A stretch of DNA of 64,000 bases from Lysinibacillus sp. G4S2 (GTDB lineage Bacteria; Bacillota; Bacilli; Bacillales_A; Planococcaceae), in NCBI RefSeq assembly GCF_030348505.1, contig NZ_JAUCFJ010000002.1:934001-998000 (forward strand), read 5' to 3'. The notes under the pieces were generated by a model that did not search any database, was not told the DNA's origin, and worked only from the letters and a program-made list of their open reading frames with translations. Positions 26,151 to 34,259 of the stretch are shown in pieces. A program made the translations under genes and the position numbers. Position 1 is the first letter of the stretch. Each line of letters begins with the position of its first letter.

Positions 26151-26999
26151 ATGAAATGGATACTTCTTATGCTCGCTGGATGGTCAACATTAGTCGCTAG
26201 TTTGTTCCTAGCTTCTCTTTCCGGTGAAGTTTCTGCACAGTTGTTCAACTCATCGAGATATTCTCAATATTTTATTCAGGGTCTTGTGATGAGCGGGCTG
26301 GTTGTTCCTATTATTTTGTATTTATATAAGCATGTCTATCGGATGACGGGAGTTAAACCTAAGGTACCGGTATATTCTTGGAAAAGGCTAAATCACTTTT
26401 TTACTGGGGTTTTCTTGGCAATTGCACTGGCTTCATTTGGATTCATTATAACCAGTCTTCAAGGGTGGATAGTCATTGAAGACTGGCATACTCCCGATCA
26501 ATGGTTTGGTGCGCTACTAATCAATATTTTATTTGCTTTTTTCTATGAAGCTTTGCCAGAGGAATTTGGATTGCGGGGTATGTTATATGATGTCTTACGC
26601 TATCGATTCGCCACTTGGTTATCCGTTTTACTTCAAACCTTACTATTTGTTTCTGTCACTGTAGCGGTTGCCCTGATTCAAGCGCTCGTTGGACTTACTC
26701 CTGGCGTATCTATAAATATCTTTTATATCATTTTAATTTTTTGCTTCGGAATATGTTTGCAGTTGCTCCGTCTATGGACCGGGAGTCTCTGGACATCAAT
26801 TGGTTTTCATCTCGCATACTTAGAAATCATGAGGTTTGCCGTCTCGCCACAACAATATGGCGCACCACCAATCATAACCTACCACGAATCAGTGCCTGGA
26901 CTCGCCAGCTTAATATCTATCATTATGATAATTATTGGGGGCATCATTGTATCACTCGTTATACTAGGTGCGAAGCGATTTATAAGGAAAAGTACATAG
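26151..26999 (+). CDS. CPBP-family intramembrane protease
   Basis: A 282-residue protein with about seven or eight membrane helices. Motif 1 of the CPBP (Abi, CAAX-protease-like) family is EALPEEFGLRG, supplying the two Glu and Arg, and motif 2 is FHLAYLE, supplying His. Families of this type process membrane proteins or protect against self-made bacteriocins. The nearby lantibiotic-resistance modules make an immunity role tempting, but that is inference. It is monocistronic, with aggagg before the ATG. Confidence 0.85.
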   Translation: MKWILLMLAGWSTLVASLFLASLSGEVSAQLFNSSRYSQYFIQGLVMSGLVVPIILYLYKHVYRMTGVKPKVPVYSWKRLNHFFTGVFLAIALASFGFIITSLQGWIVIEDWHTPDQWFGALLINILFAFFYEALPEEFGLRGMLYDVLRYRFATWLSVLLQTLLFVSVTVAVALIQALVGLTPGVSINIFYIILIFCFGICLQLLRLWTGSLWTSIGFHLAYLEIMRFAVSPQQYGAPPIITYHESVPGLASLISIIMIIIGGIIVSLVILGAKRFIRKST

Positions 27000-27078
27000 T
27001 TTCGACCGAATCGCTTTTATAAATTATTTGATTCATTGTTCAACTTTTGGGCGCGATTGTCGCATAAAAAAATTTAAA

Positions 27079-27118
27079 AAAGTCGATTCCTGCTTGTACT
27101 AGGAATCGACTTTTAGGT
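27079..27118 (+). terminator. Rho-independent terminator
   Basis: Aaaagtcgattcct pairs with aggaatcgactttt around a short loop. It ends the CPBP gene. Confidence 0.88.
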
Positions 27119-27195
27119 AAAAAGGAAGACAGAAGCTTCCAATATGTAAAACCGCTAGACAGTGTATATAAAACATATCATTCGAGTTATTTTAT

Positions 27196-27341
27196 CAGGC
27201 GTGTTGATTAGGGAAATATAGACTTATTATTTTTTTGTTGATATTTTGCTAATGTATGCCCATTTTAACTGATTGTAGCCCGCAGCGGAAATCAGAGCTT
27301 TTAATAAATTAATATGGATAAAAATGGTTAATAAATATACC
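27196..27341. repeat. Dispersed repeat B, imperfect inverted ends
   Basis: Caggcgtgttgattaggg at 27197 recurs at 46634 (caggcgtgttgattagg). The opposite end, ataaaaatggttaat then acctgtta, resembles an inverted copy and recurs at 15660 (ataaaaatggttaatcaaca). This looks like another short non-coding element of about 145 bp. Confidence 0.5.
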
Positions 27342-27343
27342 TG

Positions 27344-28216
27344 TTATTTTACATCCTTTGTCCACTCTGAAACTTTCTTCTCATTTTCTTTAATCCATTT
27401 TTTAGCTGCTTCTTTAGGATCAGTGCCTTCCATAATATCAAACATAACACTTTCTATATCTTCTGCAGTCCAGTGGAAGTTGTCGAGAACACTATATGCT
27501 TCTGGATCATCTTCTTTCAATCCTTTACGTGCAAAGGTACCAATATATTCTTCAGCTCCGTATATACCTTTAGGATCGTCTAAATATTTTAAATCAAAAG
27601 CATTGAATTTCCAGTGAGGAGACCAACCTGTAACAATGATTTCTTCTTTTTTCTCAATTGCTTGACTAAGAGCTGCTGTCATTGCGCCTGCAGATGAGGT
27701 AAGTACATTCCAGCCTTCAAGGTTACTATATTCCTTATAAGCATTTTCTGTTGTTCCCGTCATATTTGCTCCTGGTTCAATACCTGTTATTGTCTTATTA
27801 GCTTCATTTGTTAAATCTTCGATAGAGTTTACATCCATATAACTAGGGACAACTAAGCCAATTTTTGCACCTGTTAGATTTTCACCTAAATCGACTATTT
27901 TCTCCTTGTACTTCTCAACTTGTGGGGCATGTGTTTGTGGTAGCCAAGCTGACACCATACCATCGACCTCTCCGTTTGCAAGAGCTTCCCACATAATTCC
28001 ATTATCAAGCGGTGTTAGTGTTACATCATATCCTAAATCCTCTAGAACTTGTCCTACTACGTTCGTAGAGGCAACTTCAGTGTCCCATTCAACATAGGCT
28101 AAGTTCACTTCTTTTTTTTCTTTATTTTGCGCGCCTTTATCATCTGAACCACAAGCAGTTAATACTAACAAGAATGTGAAAGCCAATCCTATCTTTAATA
28201 AATTACCGAATCTCAT
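27344..28216 (-). CDS. Glycine betaine / proline betaine-type ABC substrate-binding lipoprotein (OpuAC-like)
   Basis: A 290-residue lipoprotein with lipobox LTAC (about residues 19-22). The mature part is an OpuAC/ProX-type binding protein; aromatic residues that could cage a quaternary ammonium group are visible in YVEWDTE, SAWLP and GWSPHWKF. It should deliver an osmoprotectant such as glycine betaine or carnitine. No OpuAA ATPase or OpuAB permease is adjacent, so it is an orphan that must use a transporter encoded elsewhere. Confidence 0.88.
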   Translation of the reverse strand: MRFGNLLKIGLAFTFLLVLTACGSDDKGAQNKEKKEVNLAYVEWDTEVASTNVVGQVLEDLGYDVTLTPLDNGIMWEALANGEVDGMVSAWLPQTHAPQVEKYKEKIVDLGENLTGAKIGLVVPSYMDVNSIEDLTNEANKTITGIEPGANMTGTTENAYKEYSNLEGWNVLTSSAGAMTAALSQAIEKKEEIIVTGWSPHWKFNAFDLKYLDDPKGIYGAEEYIGTFARKGLKEDDPEAYSVLDNFHWTAEDIESVMFDIMEGTDPKEAAKKWIKENEKKVSEWTKDVK

Positions 28217-28323
28217 GAAATCTCCCTTTCTTCTACATGTATATACCTAAAATTAACAAGTAACAACTTAACGTTATCAAAAGGTTGTTACTTTTGTCAA
28301 ACTGGCGTTTTTTAGAAAAAAGT

Positions 28324-28442
28324 GGCTCTTCACCAAAATGTGTGGTTGATTTCCGTTTCGACTGGGCGCTTTCTAGGGGTTTCCGATGAGCGCCACTAGT
28401 CCCCAAGGAGTGGCTCTCAACCACAACTTTTGGTGATGAGCC
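28324..28442. repeat. MITE-like element, short copy
   Basis: A 119-bp element with terminal inverted repeats: ggctcttcaccaaaatgtgt at the left and the complement of ggctcatcaccaaaagttgt at the right, both followed by ggttga. Only a short core remains (tgggcgctttctaggg, ccccaaggagtg). It is useful as the minimal form of the family. Confidence 0.85.
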
Positions 28443-28654
28443 AGAAAGCGTAAATTAAAGGGATAGTGCAAATAGGATATTCCTTTAGAAATCCGGTATT
28501 TCTTTTGTATAAGAAAAATTGGCTTTAATCATTCTTATAGTTTAGGGCTAGTAATTTAAGGCTGTCGTAAGGTTCACTTTAGATTTGGGAAAGGTGACTT
28601 CATTAAAGTCTAAGCTGTAGAGAAAAAAAGACTTGAATGGAGATGATTTTTCTT

Positions 28655-29572
28655 ATGAGAACATCGGCTATTGTACAAACACAAAACCTGACCAAAAAAT
28701 ATGGATCTATTAATTCTGTCAATAAAGTTGATCTTCAAGTTCAGGAAGGAGAGATCTATGGGTTTTTGGGTCCGAATGGTGCTGGAAAAACAACCACACT
28801 AAAAATGCTGCTCGGACTTATCAAACCTACGGAAGGGACAATCAATATATTTGGGGACAGTTTAAGCAAAAATCGGTCTTCCATTTTGCAACGTACGGGA
28901 TCCTTAATCGAATCACCTTCTTACTATGGGCATTTGACAGGACTCGAAAATATGAGGGTCATGCAACGGCTGCGAGATGTACCTGATAAAAACGTGCATG
29001 AGGCACTTCGTATCGTACGGCTGGAAAATCAGAAAGACAAAAAAGCTGAACAATATTCGCTAGGAATGAAGCAACGATTGGGTATTGCAATGGCTTTGCT
29101 TGCTTTTCCGAAGCTACTGATTCTTGATGAGCCGACGAACGGTTTAGATCCAGCGGGTATCGGTGAAATACGGGAACTCATTAAATCATTGCCTAAAAGC
29201 TATGGAATAACGGTATTGCTTTCTAGCCACCTGCTCTCTGAAATTGAACAGATTGCTACTTCAGTAGGTATTATCAGTGATGGGAATCTGCTGTTTCAGG
29301 GTAGTGTAGAAAGCTTAAGGGAAAAAGGTAGAAGCACCATTCTTCTTAAAACTGGAGACAATACTAAGGCAGAGCAGCTGCTTCATACGCAAGGCTACAG
29401 TCTAACAAAAAGCGGTAACCGTCTTGAGTTCGACATTCTTCAGGACAAAGAAGTGGCAAAAATGAACCGAATTCTTGTTGAACATAACATTCCTGTCACT
29501 AGGATTGAAGAGCATAAGAAAAGTCTGGAGGACATTTTCCTGGAGCTGACAGGGAAGGGGAGGAGCTTGTGA
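28655..29572 (+). CDS. LanF-like ABC transporter ATPase (second module)
   Basis: A 305-residue ATPase closely similar along its length to the one at 20830-21744: Walker A GPNGAGKTT, signature YSLGMKQRLGIAMALL, Walker B LLILDEPTNGLDP. Start 28655 is chosen by alignment with that paralogue (ATG then NLTKKYGSINSV); ggag lies 12 bp before it, which is slightly long. It heads an F-E-G operon with a GTG-start permease overlapping its stop. Confidence 0.9.
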   Translation: MRTSAIVQTQNLTKKYGSINSVNKVDLQVQEGEIYGFLGPNGAGKTTTLKMLLGLIKPTEGTINIFGDSLSKNRSSILQRTGSLIESPSYYGHLTGLENMRVMQRLRDVPDKNVHEALRIVRLENQKDKKAEQYSLGMKQRLGIAMALLAFPKLLILDEPTNGLDPAGIGEIRELIKSLPKSYGITVLLSSHLLSEIEQIATSVGIISDGNLLFQGSVESLREKGRSTILLKTGDNTKAEQLLHTQGYSLTKSGNRLEFDILQDKEVAKMNRILVEHNIPVTRIEEHKKSLEDIFLELTGKGRSL

Positions 29573-30321
29573 TTAAAACATTAGGATTAGAATATTACAA
29601 AATACGCCGCAAAAAAATATGGATCATGATTACATTATTTCTTGGTGTGGAGATGCTGTTTGCTTTCAATTCCATCAACCATTCTATTGCTAAAAATCCG
29701 GACCACGCAGTGTGGGAATCGATCTTTTTTGATATATCTTCTATGAATGGCCTTTTTATGCCAATTATTTCGGCTATCGTCGTCTCTCGTATTTGTGATA
29801 TGGAGCATAAAGGAGCCACCTGGAAAATGCTTGTTGCTACTAACGTGAGCCGCAGCTATCTTTACGCGGCGAAGTATATTTGCGCTAATAGTTTGCTCCT
29901 GTTTGGCATTCTTACGCAGACCGTACTGATGATTATATTCGGACTGATAAAAGATTTCCCTGGTGCACCTCCTACCGATTTTCTATTCAAGTTTATTGTT
30001 GGTAACTTGATGACGACTCTTGCTGTTACGGCACTTCAGCAATGGGTTTCTTTAGCCATTAAAAACCAAGCATTTGCGCTGTGCTTAGGCATGCTGGGAG
30101 GCTTCATCGGTATGACCGCAGGATTTTTCCCAGCGGCAGTCAGACATATTTTTATATGGTCCTATTATTTGGATCTCAGCCCGGTAACTTTTCATTTCGC
30201 TGAGTCTGCAAGTTTTTATATGGCACAGTCTGTAGGGTCTGGTCTTGTATTGCTTGTACTAACGATGACTGTTCTATTTTATATTGCCGGAAGTATTCAT
30301 GTATCCCGGCAGGAAATCTGA
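29569..30321 (+). CDS. LanE-like ABC-2 permease (second module)
   Basis: A 250-residue permease with about six membrane helices, paralogous to 20090-20830. It begins at GTG 29569, overlapping the ATPase TGA by two bases, with ggggagg just upstream. Together with the ATPase and the next permease it should form a lantibiotic or cationic-peptide resistance transporter. Base composition by eye is richer in G and C than in the first module, hinting at separate acquisition rather than recent duplication. Confidence 0.88.
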   Translation: MIKTLGLEYYKIRRKKIWIMITLFLGVEMLFAFNSINHSIAKNPDHAVWESIFFDISSMNGLFMPIISAIVVSRICDMEHKGATWKMLVATNVSRSYLYAAKYICANSLLLFGILTQTVLMIIFGLIKDFPGAPPTDFLFKFIVGNLMTTLAVTALQQWVSLAIKNQAFALCLGMLGGFIGMTAGFFPAAVRHIFIWSYYLDLSPVTFHFAESASFYMAQSVGSGLVLLVLTMTVLFYIAGSIHVSRQEI

Positions 30322-30333
30322 GGTGAGAAGTTG

Positions 30334-31065
30334 ATGAAACAAAGTATCTTTGCTGAATTGCTCAAGCTGCGACATTCTCGTATAGGTCTTGTACTAGCTG
30401 CACTTCCTATCATAAGTCTGCTGTTTGGATGTACGAATTATTATTTAAACAAGGGCGTCTTGGGAAATGGATGGTATAGCTTATGGAGCCAAGTTTCCTT
30501 GTTTTACGGCGAGTTTTTTCTACCTATTTTAATTGCCATTTGTTGTTCCTATGTATGTAGGCTGGAGCATTTGAATCGAAATTGGAATATGATTTTGACC
30601 GCTCCAGTATCGGTTGCAAGTGTTTTTCTTGCCAAATTGTTTGTCGTTAGCATATTAGTTATGTTCACACAAACATTTTTCCTAGGGTTGTACTGGTTAG
30701 CGGGTACCCTGTTTTCTTTACCGGATCCTTTTCCTGTAGAGACTATAGGTTGGACGGTTCGTGGTTGGTTTGCCACTCTCTCCATTAGTGCTCTGCAATT
30801 AGGAATATCGTTGCGAATGCGCAGCTTTGCTACACCTATTGGAATTAGTCTATGCGCAGTGATTATCGGTTTGGCTATGTACGCTGCTAACTTAGGTATG
30901 TTTTTCCCGTTTTCACTACTCACAATTGGCATGAGTGTTTTGAATCAGGCTGGGCTTACTGACATACAGAATACTTTATTTTGGATAGTAAATTTAACTT
31001 TTGTCATTATTTTTGCGTCGATATCTATTCGCAGCTTGAAGAATAAAGATATTGTCTCAACCTAA
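30334..31065 (+). CDS. LanG-like ABC-2 permease (second module)
   Basis: A 243-residue permease with about six membrane helices. ATG 30334 is taken as the start, behind gaggtgag. It is the intact counterpart of the broken permease at 19331-20077 and has Trp in RNWNMILTAP where that gene has TGA. It is followed by a YxeA-like gene. Confidence 0.9.
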   Translation: MKQSIFAELLKLRHSRIGLVLAALPIISLLFGCTNYYLNKGVLGNGWYSLWSQVSLFYGEFFLPILIAICCSYVCRLEHLNRNWNMILTAPVSVASVFLAKLFVVSILVMFTQTFFLGLYWLAGTLFSLPDPFPVETIGWTVRGWFATLSISALQLGISLRMRSFATPIGISLCAVIIGLAMYAANLGMFFPFSLLTIGMSVLNQAGLTDIQNTLFWIVNLTFVIIFASISIRSLKNKDIVST

Positions 31066-31085
31066 TGATGCTTGGAGGAATTAAG

Positions 31086-31436
31086 ATGAAAAAAATATTG
31101 CTAATGCTGGGACTTGTCATCGTGCTTGGTGGTGTTTGCTTGTGGTTTTTCTTAACCCCAGAGAAGCTAACACCTGAAAATCCTGCGGGAAAAACGATCT
31201 ATTATACAATAATATCCGATTCTGGTATTCACGATAACAATGGACGTTATGACTATGAATTAACGGCCTACAATAAGAATGGGAAGGAAAAAAAGCTTGA
31301 ATTTTCGGCTGGAAAGCAATTGAGAGAAGGAGCGTATATCCAACTTAATTACACACGGATTCGAGGCGTCACTTATTGGGAAGAAATTGCCTTCGAGGAG
31401 TTGCCAGAAGCGGTACAACAGAAATATCAAAAATAA
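31086..31436 (+). CDS. YxeA-family (DUF1093) small exported protein
   Basis: A 116-residue protein with one N-terminal membrane or signal segment (about 5-24) and a small beta-rich domain (about 38-105) typical of the YxeA/DUF1093 family. In B. subtilis, yxeA follows the yxdLM peptide-resistance transporter genes, and this gene likewise follows a peptide-resistance ABC operon. The start at 31086 is selected for its ggagg site; the earlier in-frame ATG at 31065 overlaps the permease end. Molecular role unknown. Confidence 0.82.
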   Translation: MKKILLMLGLVIVLGGVCLWFFLTPEKLTPENPAGKTIYYTIISDSGIHDNNGRYDYELTAYNKNGKEKKLEFSAGKQLREGAYIQLNYTRIRGVTYWEEIAFEELPEAVQQKYQK

Positions 31437-31444
31437 AAAGAGTT

Positions 31445-31620
31445 TATCTGTAGCGGCAGCAATAACAAATGTTTTCTGTGCGAAAGCGAAGCGACAGCAA
31501 CAAATGTTTTCTGTGCGAAAGCGAAGCGACAGCAACAAATGTTTTCTGTGCGAAAGCGAAGCGACAGCAACAACAATTACGCCAAGGCAAAATCAATCAC
31601 ACGTTATGATGAGGAGCCAA
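31445..31620. repeat. MITE-like core with 35-bp perfect triplication
   Basis: Three identical 35-bp direct repeats (31467-31501, 31502-31536, 31537-31571), each containing ttctgtgcgaaagcgaagcg, are flanked by a single cggcagc-type copy and a tail-stem fragment (caattacgccaaggc). The right end resembles the family terminus (atcacacgttatgatgagga). It separates the ABC operon from its two-component genes. Confidence 0.9.
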
Positions 31621-31670
31621 AATACTGCTAAATTTCCTATTCATGTATAATAAAAGTCAGGTGATGCAGC

Positions 31671-32384
31671 ATGATAAATTTAAAAGACAAAAAAATATTA
31701 ATTGTAGATGATGAACCGGAAATCAGAAAAATGATTGAAAGTTTTTTAAGAAAAGAGGGCTTTTTCCGTATATATAATGCAACTGACTGTAGTTCCGCCC
31801 TGTCAATCTGCCAAACAGATAAGCCTGATATAGCTATTCTCGACGTTATGTTACCTGATGGCGATGGATTCTCACTTTTGTCTTCTATTAGACAGTTCTC
31901 AGAAATGCCAGTCCTTTTCCTTTCTGCACGGGGCGAGGATGAAGATCGTCTACTCGGACTAGGCTTGGGTGCAGATGATTATATTGTGAAACCGTTCCTA
32001 CCGCGTGAACTAGTATTAAGGCTTATGGCTATTCTGAAAAGGGTCTACTCCTCTCCTATTTCGGAACAGTTGTCTGTTTTTCAATTAGGAGAACAGACTA
32101 TTAATCTAGAAAGTGCTGTCGTATACGGGAATCAAAAGGAGCTACCATTGACGGCAAAGGAGCACGCTATACTTGTGAAATTGTATGAAAATCAGGGCAG
32201 AATCGTTACGAGTGATGCCTTATGCCAGGCCGTCTGGGGAGATGACAGCTACGGTTACGAAAATACATTGATGGTCCACATCAGGCGGGTTCGTGAAAAA
32301 ATCGAGGTGGATCCATCCAAACCACTTTATCTTCTTACTGTCAGGGGACTGGGATATAAACTGCTAGTGAAGGAGACGCGTTAA
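31671..32384 (+). CDS. OmpR-family response regulator (second module)
   Basis: A 237-residue response regulator: receiver domain with phospho-acceptor Asp in AILDVMLPDGDGF, and a C-terminal winged helix ending YLLTVRGLGYKLL. It is paralogous to 23220-23942. It is followed directly by the kinase gene and lies downstream of the second ABC operon, which it probably controls. Confidence 0.93.
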   Translation: MINLKDKKILIVDDEPEIRKMIESFLRKEGFFRIYNATDCSSALSICQTDKPDIAILDVMLPDGDGFSLLSSIRQFSEMPVLFLSARGEDEDRLLGLGLGADDYIVKPFLPRELVLRLMAILKRVYSSPISEQLSVFQLGEQTINLESAVVYGNQKELPLTAKEHAILVKLYENQGRIVTSDALCQAVWGDDSYGYENTLMVHIRRVREKIEVDPSKPLYLLTVRGLGYKLLVKETR

Positions 32385-33785
32385 GTGGAAGGAGTTATTC
32401 GCATATTACGACGATTTGTCGCCGCTACTATTATCATCTCGATATTTCTGCTTATTTTTAACTTAGTAATGTTATGCGTGCTAGTGTTCACAGAAAATAA
32501 TCAGTCTCCGTCCCCAGAAAACGTGGTGAAGCAAGTGACCCAAAGTATGGACAAACAGGGTGACAGCTACCGATTAAACGAGAACACTGCTGAGCTTCTG
32601 CAGCATAACAATGCCTGGGCTATGTTAATCGGTGAAGATGGTAATGTGCAATGGGATTACCATCTACCTAATGATGTTCCACAATCCTACAATCTAGTAG
32701 AAGTAGCCAAGTTTTCACGCTATTATCTTATGGAATATCCTGTTTATGCTTGGGAGCATGAGGATGGTCTGATTGTAGTAGGATATCCAAAGAAAAGCCA
32801 TTGGAGGTATCAGCTTGACTATCTCTCAGATTGGTTAGAGTCATTGCCTTTGCGACTTATATTATTACTGATTTCTAATGTGATACTTGCTTTGCTAATA
32901 TCGATCATGATTGGGACACGACTAATAAGAAAGATACGTCCTCTTGTGGATGGAGTTCACAGCCTTGCCAAGGAGGAAGCGGTTCAGTTGGATGCCGACG
33001 GGATTTTCGATGATTTGGCCCAAAGCATTAATTCCACATCTACTATGCTTCAAAACAAAACGGATGCGTTAAAGGCGCGGGATGAAGCTCGCTCCAACTG
33101 GATTGCTGGGATTTCACATGATATTCGAACGCCCCTGTCGCTAGTTCTCGGCTATGCAAGCGAAATGGAAGAAAATTCGGACTTGCCAGACGAGCAAAGG
33201 CATCAGGCTAGCATTATTCGACGTCAAGGCGAGAAACTACGATCACTTGTAAGTGACCTGAATCTGGTCTCCATGCTTGAGTATGAAATGCAACCTTTAC
33301 ATTTGAAGAACATTCGACTATCGGTTTTGGCAAGACAGGTTGCCACAGATTTTTTAAATAACGGAATAGATGATCGCTATACCATTGATTTAAAACTAAC
33401 CACCGAACCGATTCACATCATTGGAGACGAAAAATTATTACTTAGAGCAATTAACAACCTCGTTCTAAACAGTATGCATCACAATCCAGAGGGATGCGAA
33501 ATCATACTGGAAACCGCCTTGTCTGAGGGAGGCTCCAAGTATCACTTTATCGTAACGGATAATGGACAAGGTATTCCGAATGAACAATTAAAGAATATTA
33601 CCGAGTTACCTTACTCACCAAAGAGAAAGGGCACTATCAAGCAAGGTCACGGTCTGGGGCTTCCGATGGTAGCAAGGATTGTGCAGGCACATCATGGCCG
33701 CCTTATTCTTGAGAGTGGCGTAGATCAAAGAGGTCTAACTGCTGTGATGGAATTTCCTATCAAATATCAAAATGATGAACATTAG
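32385..33785 (+). CDS. Sensor histidine kinase, CprK-like (second module)
   Basis: A 466-residue kinase starting with GTG directly after the regulator's TAA. Two membrane helices (about 13-35 and 158-180) enclose an outside domain of about 120 residues. Its NNAWAMLIGEDGNVQWDY segment parallels GAWLQVLNHN in the first kinase, so both probably sense related peptides. H-box GISHDIRTPLSLVLGY and the N- and G-boxes are intact. Confidence 0.9.
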   Translation: MEGVIRILRRFVAATIIISIFLLIFNLVMLCVLVFTENNQSPSPENVVKQVTQSMDKQGDSYRLNENTAELLQHNNAWAMLIGEDGNVQWDYHLPNDVPQSYNLVEVAKFSRYYLMEYPVYAWEHEDGLIVVGYPKKSHWRYQLDYLSDWLESLPLRLILLLISNVILALLISIMIGTRLIRKIRPLVDGVHSLAKEEAVQLDADGIFDDLAQSINSTSTMLQNKTDALKARDEARSNWIAGISHDIRTPLSLVLGYASEMEENSDLPDEQRHQASIIRRQGEKLRSLVSDLNLVSMLEYEMQPLHLKNIRLSVLARQVATDFLNNGIDDRYTIDLKLTTEPIHIIGDEKLLLRAINNLVLNSMHHNPEGCEIILETALSEGGSKYHFIVTDNGQGIPNEQLKNITELPYSPKRKGTIKQGHGLGLPMVARIVQAHHGRLILESGVDQRGLTAVMEFPIKYQNDEH

Positions 33786-33873
33786 AAAACACTAATAGGC
33801 ACGTGAGTGAGATTTAATGTGAGGCTGGAACGTAATTATATTTTCACAGCAAAATTTAAAAAATTCACATGAG

Positions 33874-33925
33874 AAAAGCGCGAGAAATCAACATTTCTAA
33901 AATTGATTTCTCGCGCTTTTAAAGT
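33874..33925 (+). terminator. Strong rho-independent terminator
   Basis: An 18-bp perfect stem (33874-33891 with 33903-33920) ends the kinase transcript. Confidence 0.9.
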
Positions 33926-33978
33926 TTTAACCAGTTCTTTTTTATTGAATTAACTACCCGTAAATGCCCGAGTAAGGG

Positions 33979-34161
33979 ATGAAGAAAACCTTCACTGATC
34001 AATGTCGCCCTTTATCTTTTTTAGAAGTCTATCGCGAGTTGCAAGTGTTTTTATATTCTGCAAATATAGATGAATATATCGCTAGATTTAAGGGGTGGCT
34101 GAAGTTTTATGGTGCAGATTATGATGAGATTTGCAACAAAAAGGATTATCAAAATATGTAA
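33979..34161 (+). CDS. Possible small protein, 60 residues
   Basis: An uncertain ORF. The product looks protein-like (SANIDEYIARFKGWLKFYGA), but the ATG has no properly spaced ribosome site and TAA lies two codons upstream in frame. It could be a decayed gene fragment. I recognise no family. Confidence 0.3.
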   Translation: MKKTFTDQCRPLSFLEVYRELQVFLYSANIDEYIARFKGWLKFYGADYDEICNKKDYQNM

Positions 34162-34259
34162 GAAAACTAACAAAAATTGATTTTAGTACATTTGTAAATA
34201 ATGCTATAGTTTCAATGTCAAATTTAAAATATAGATCTATATATTATGGAGATGAAGAA

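Noticed and set aside
19331..33785. Lantibiotic biosynthesis cluster
   Set aside because: Only transporter and two-component genes are present; I saw no precursor peptide, LanB/C/M or protease gene.
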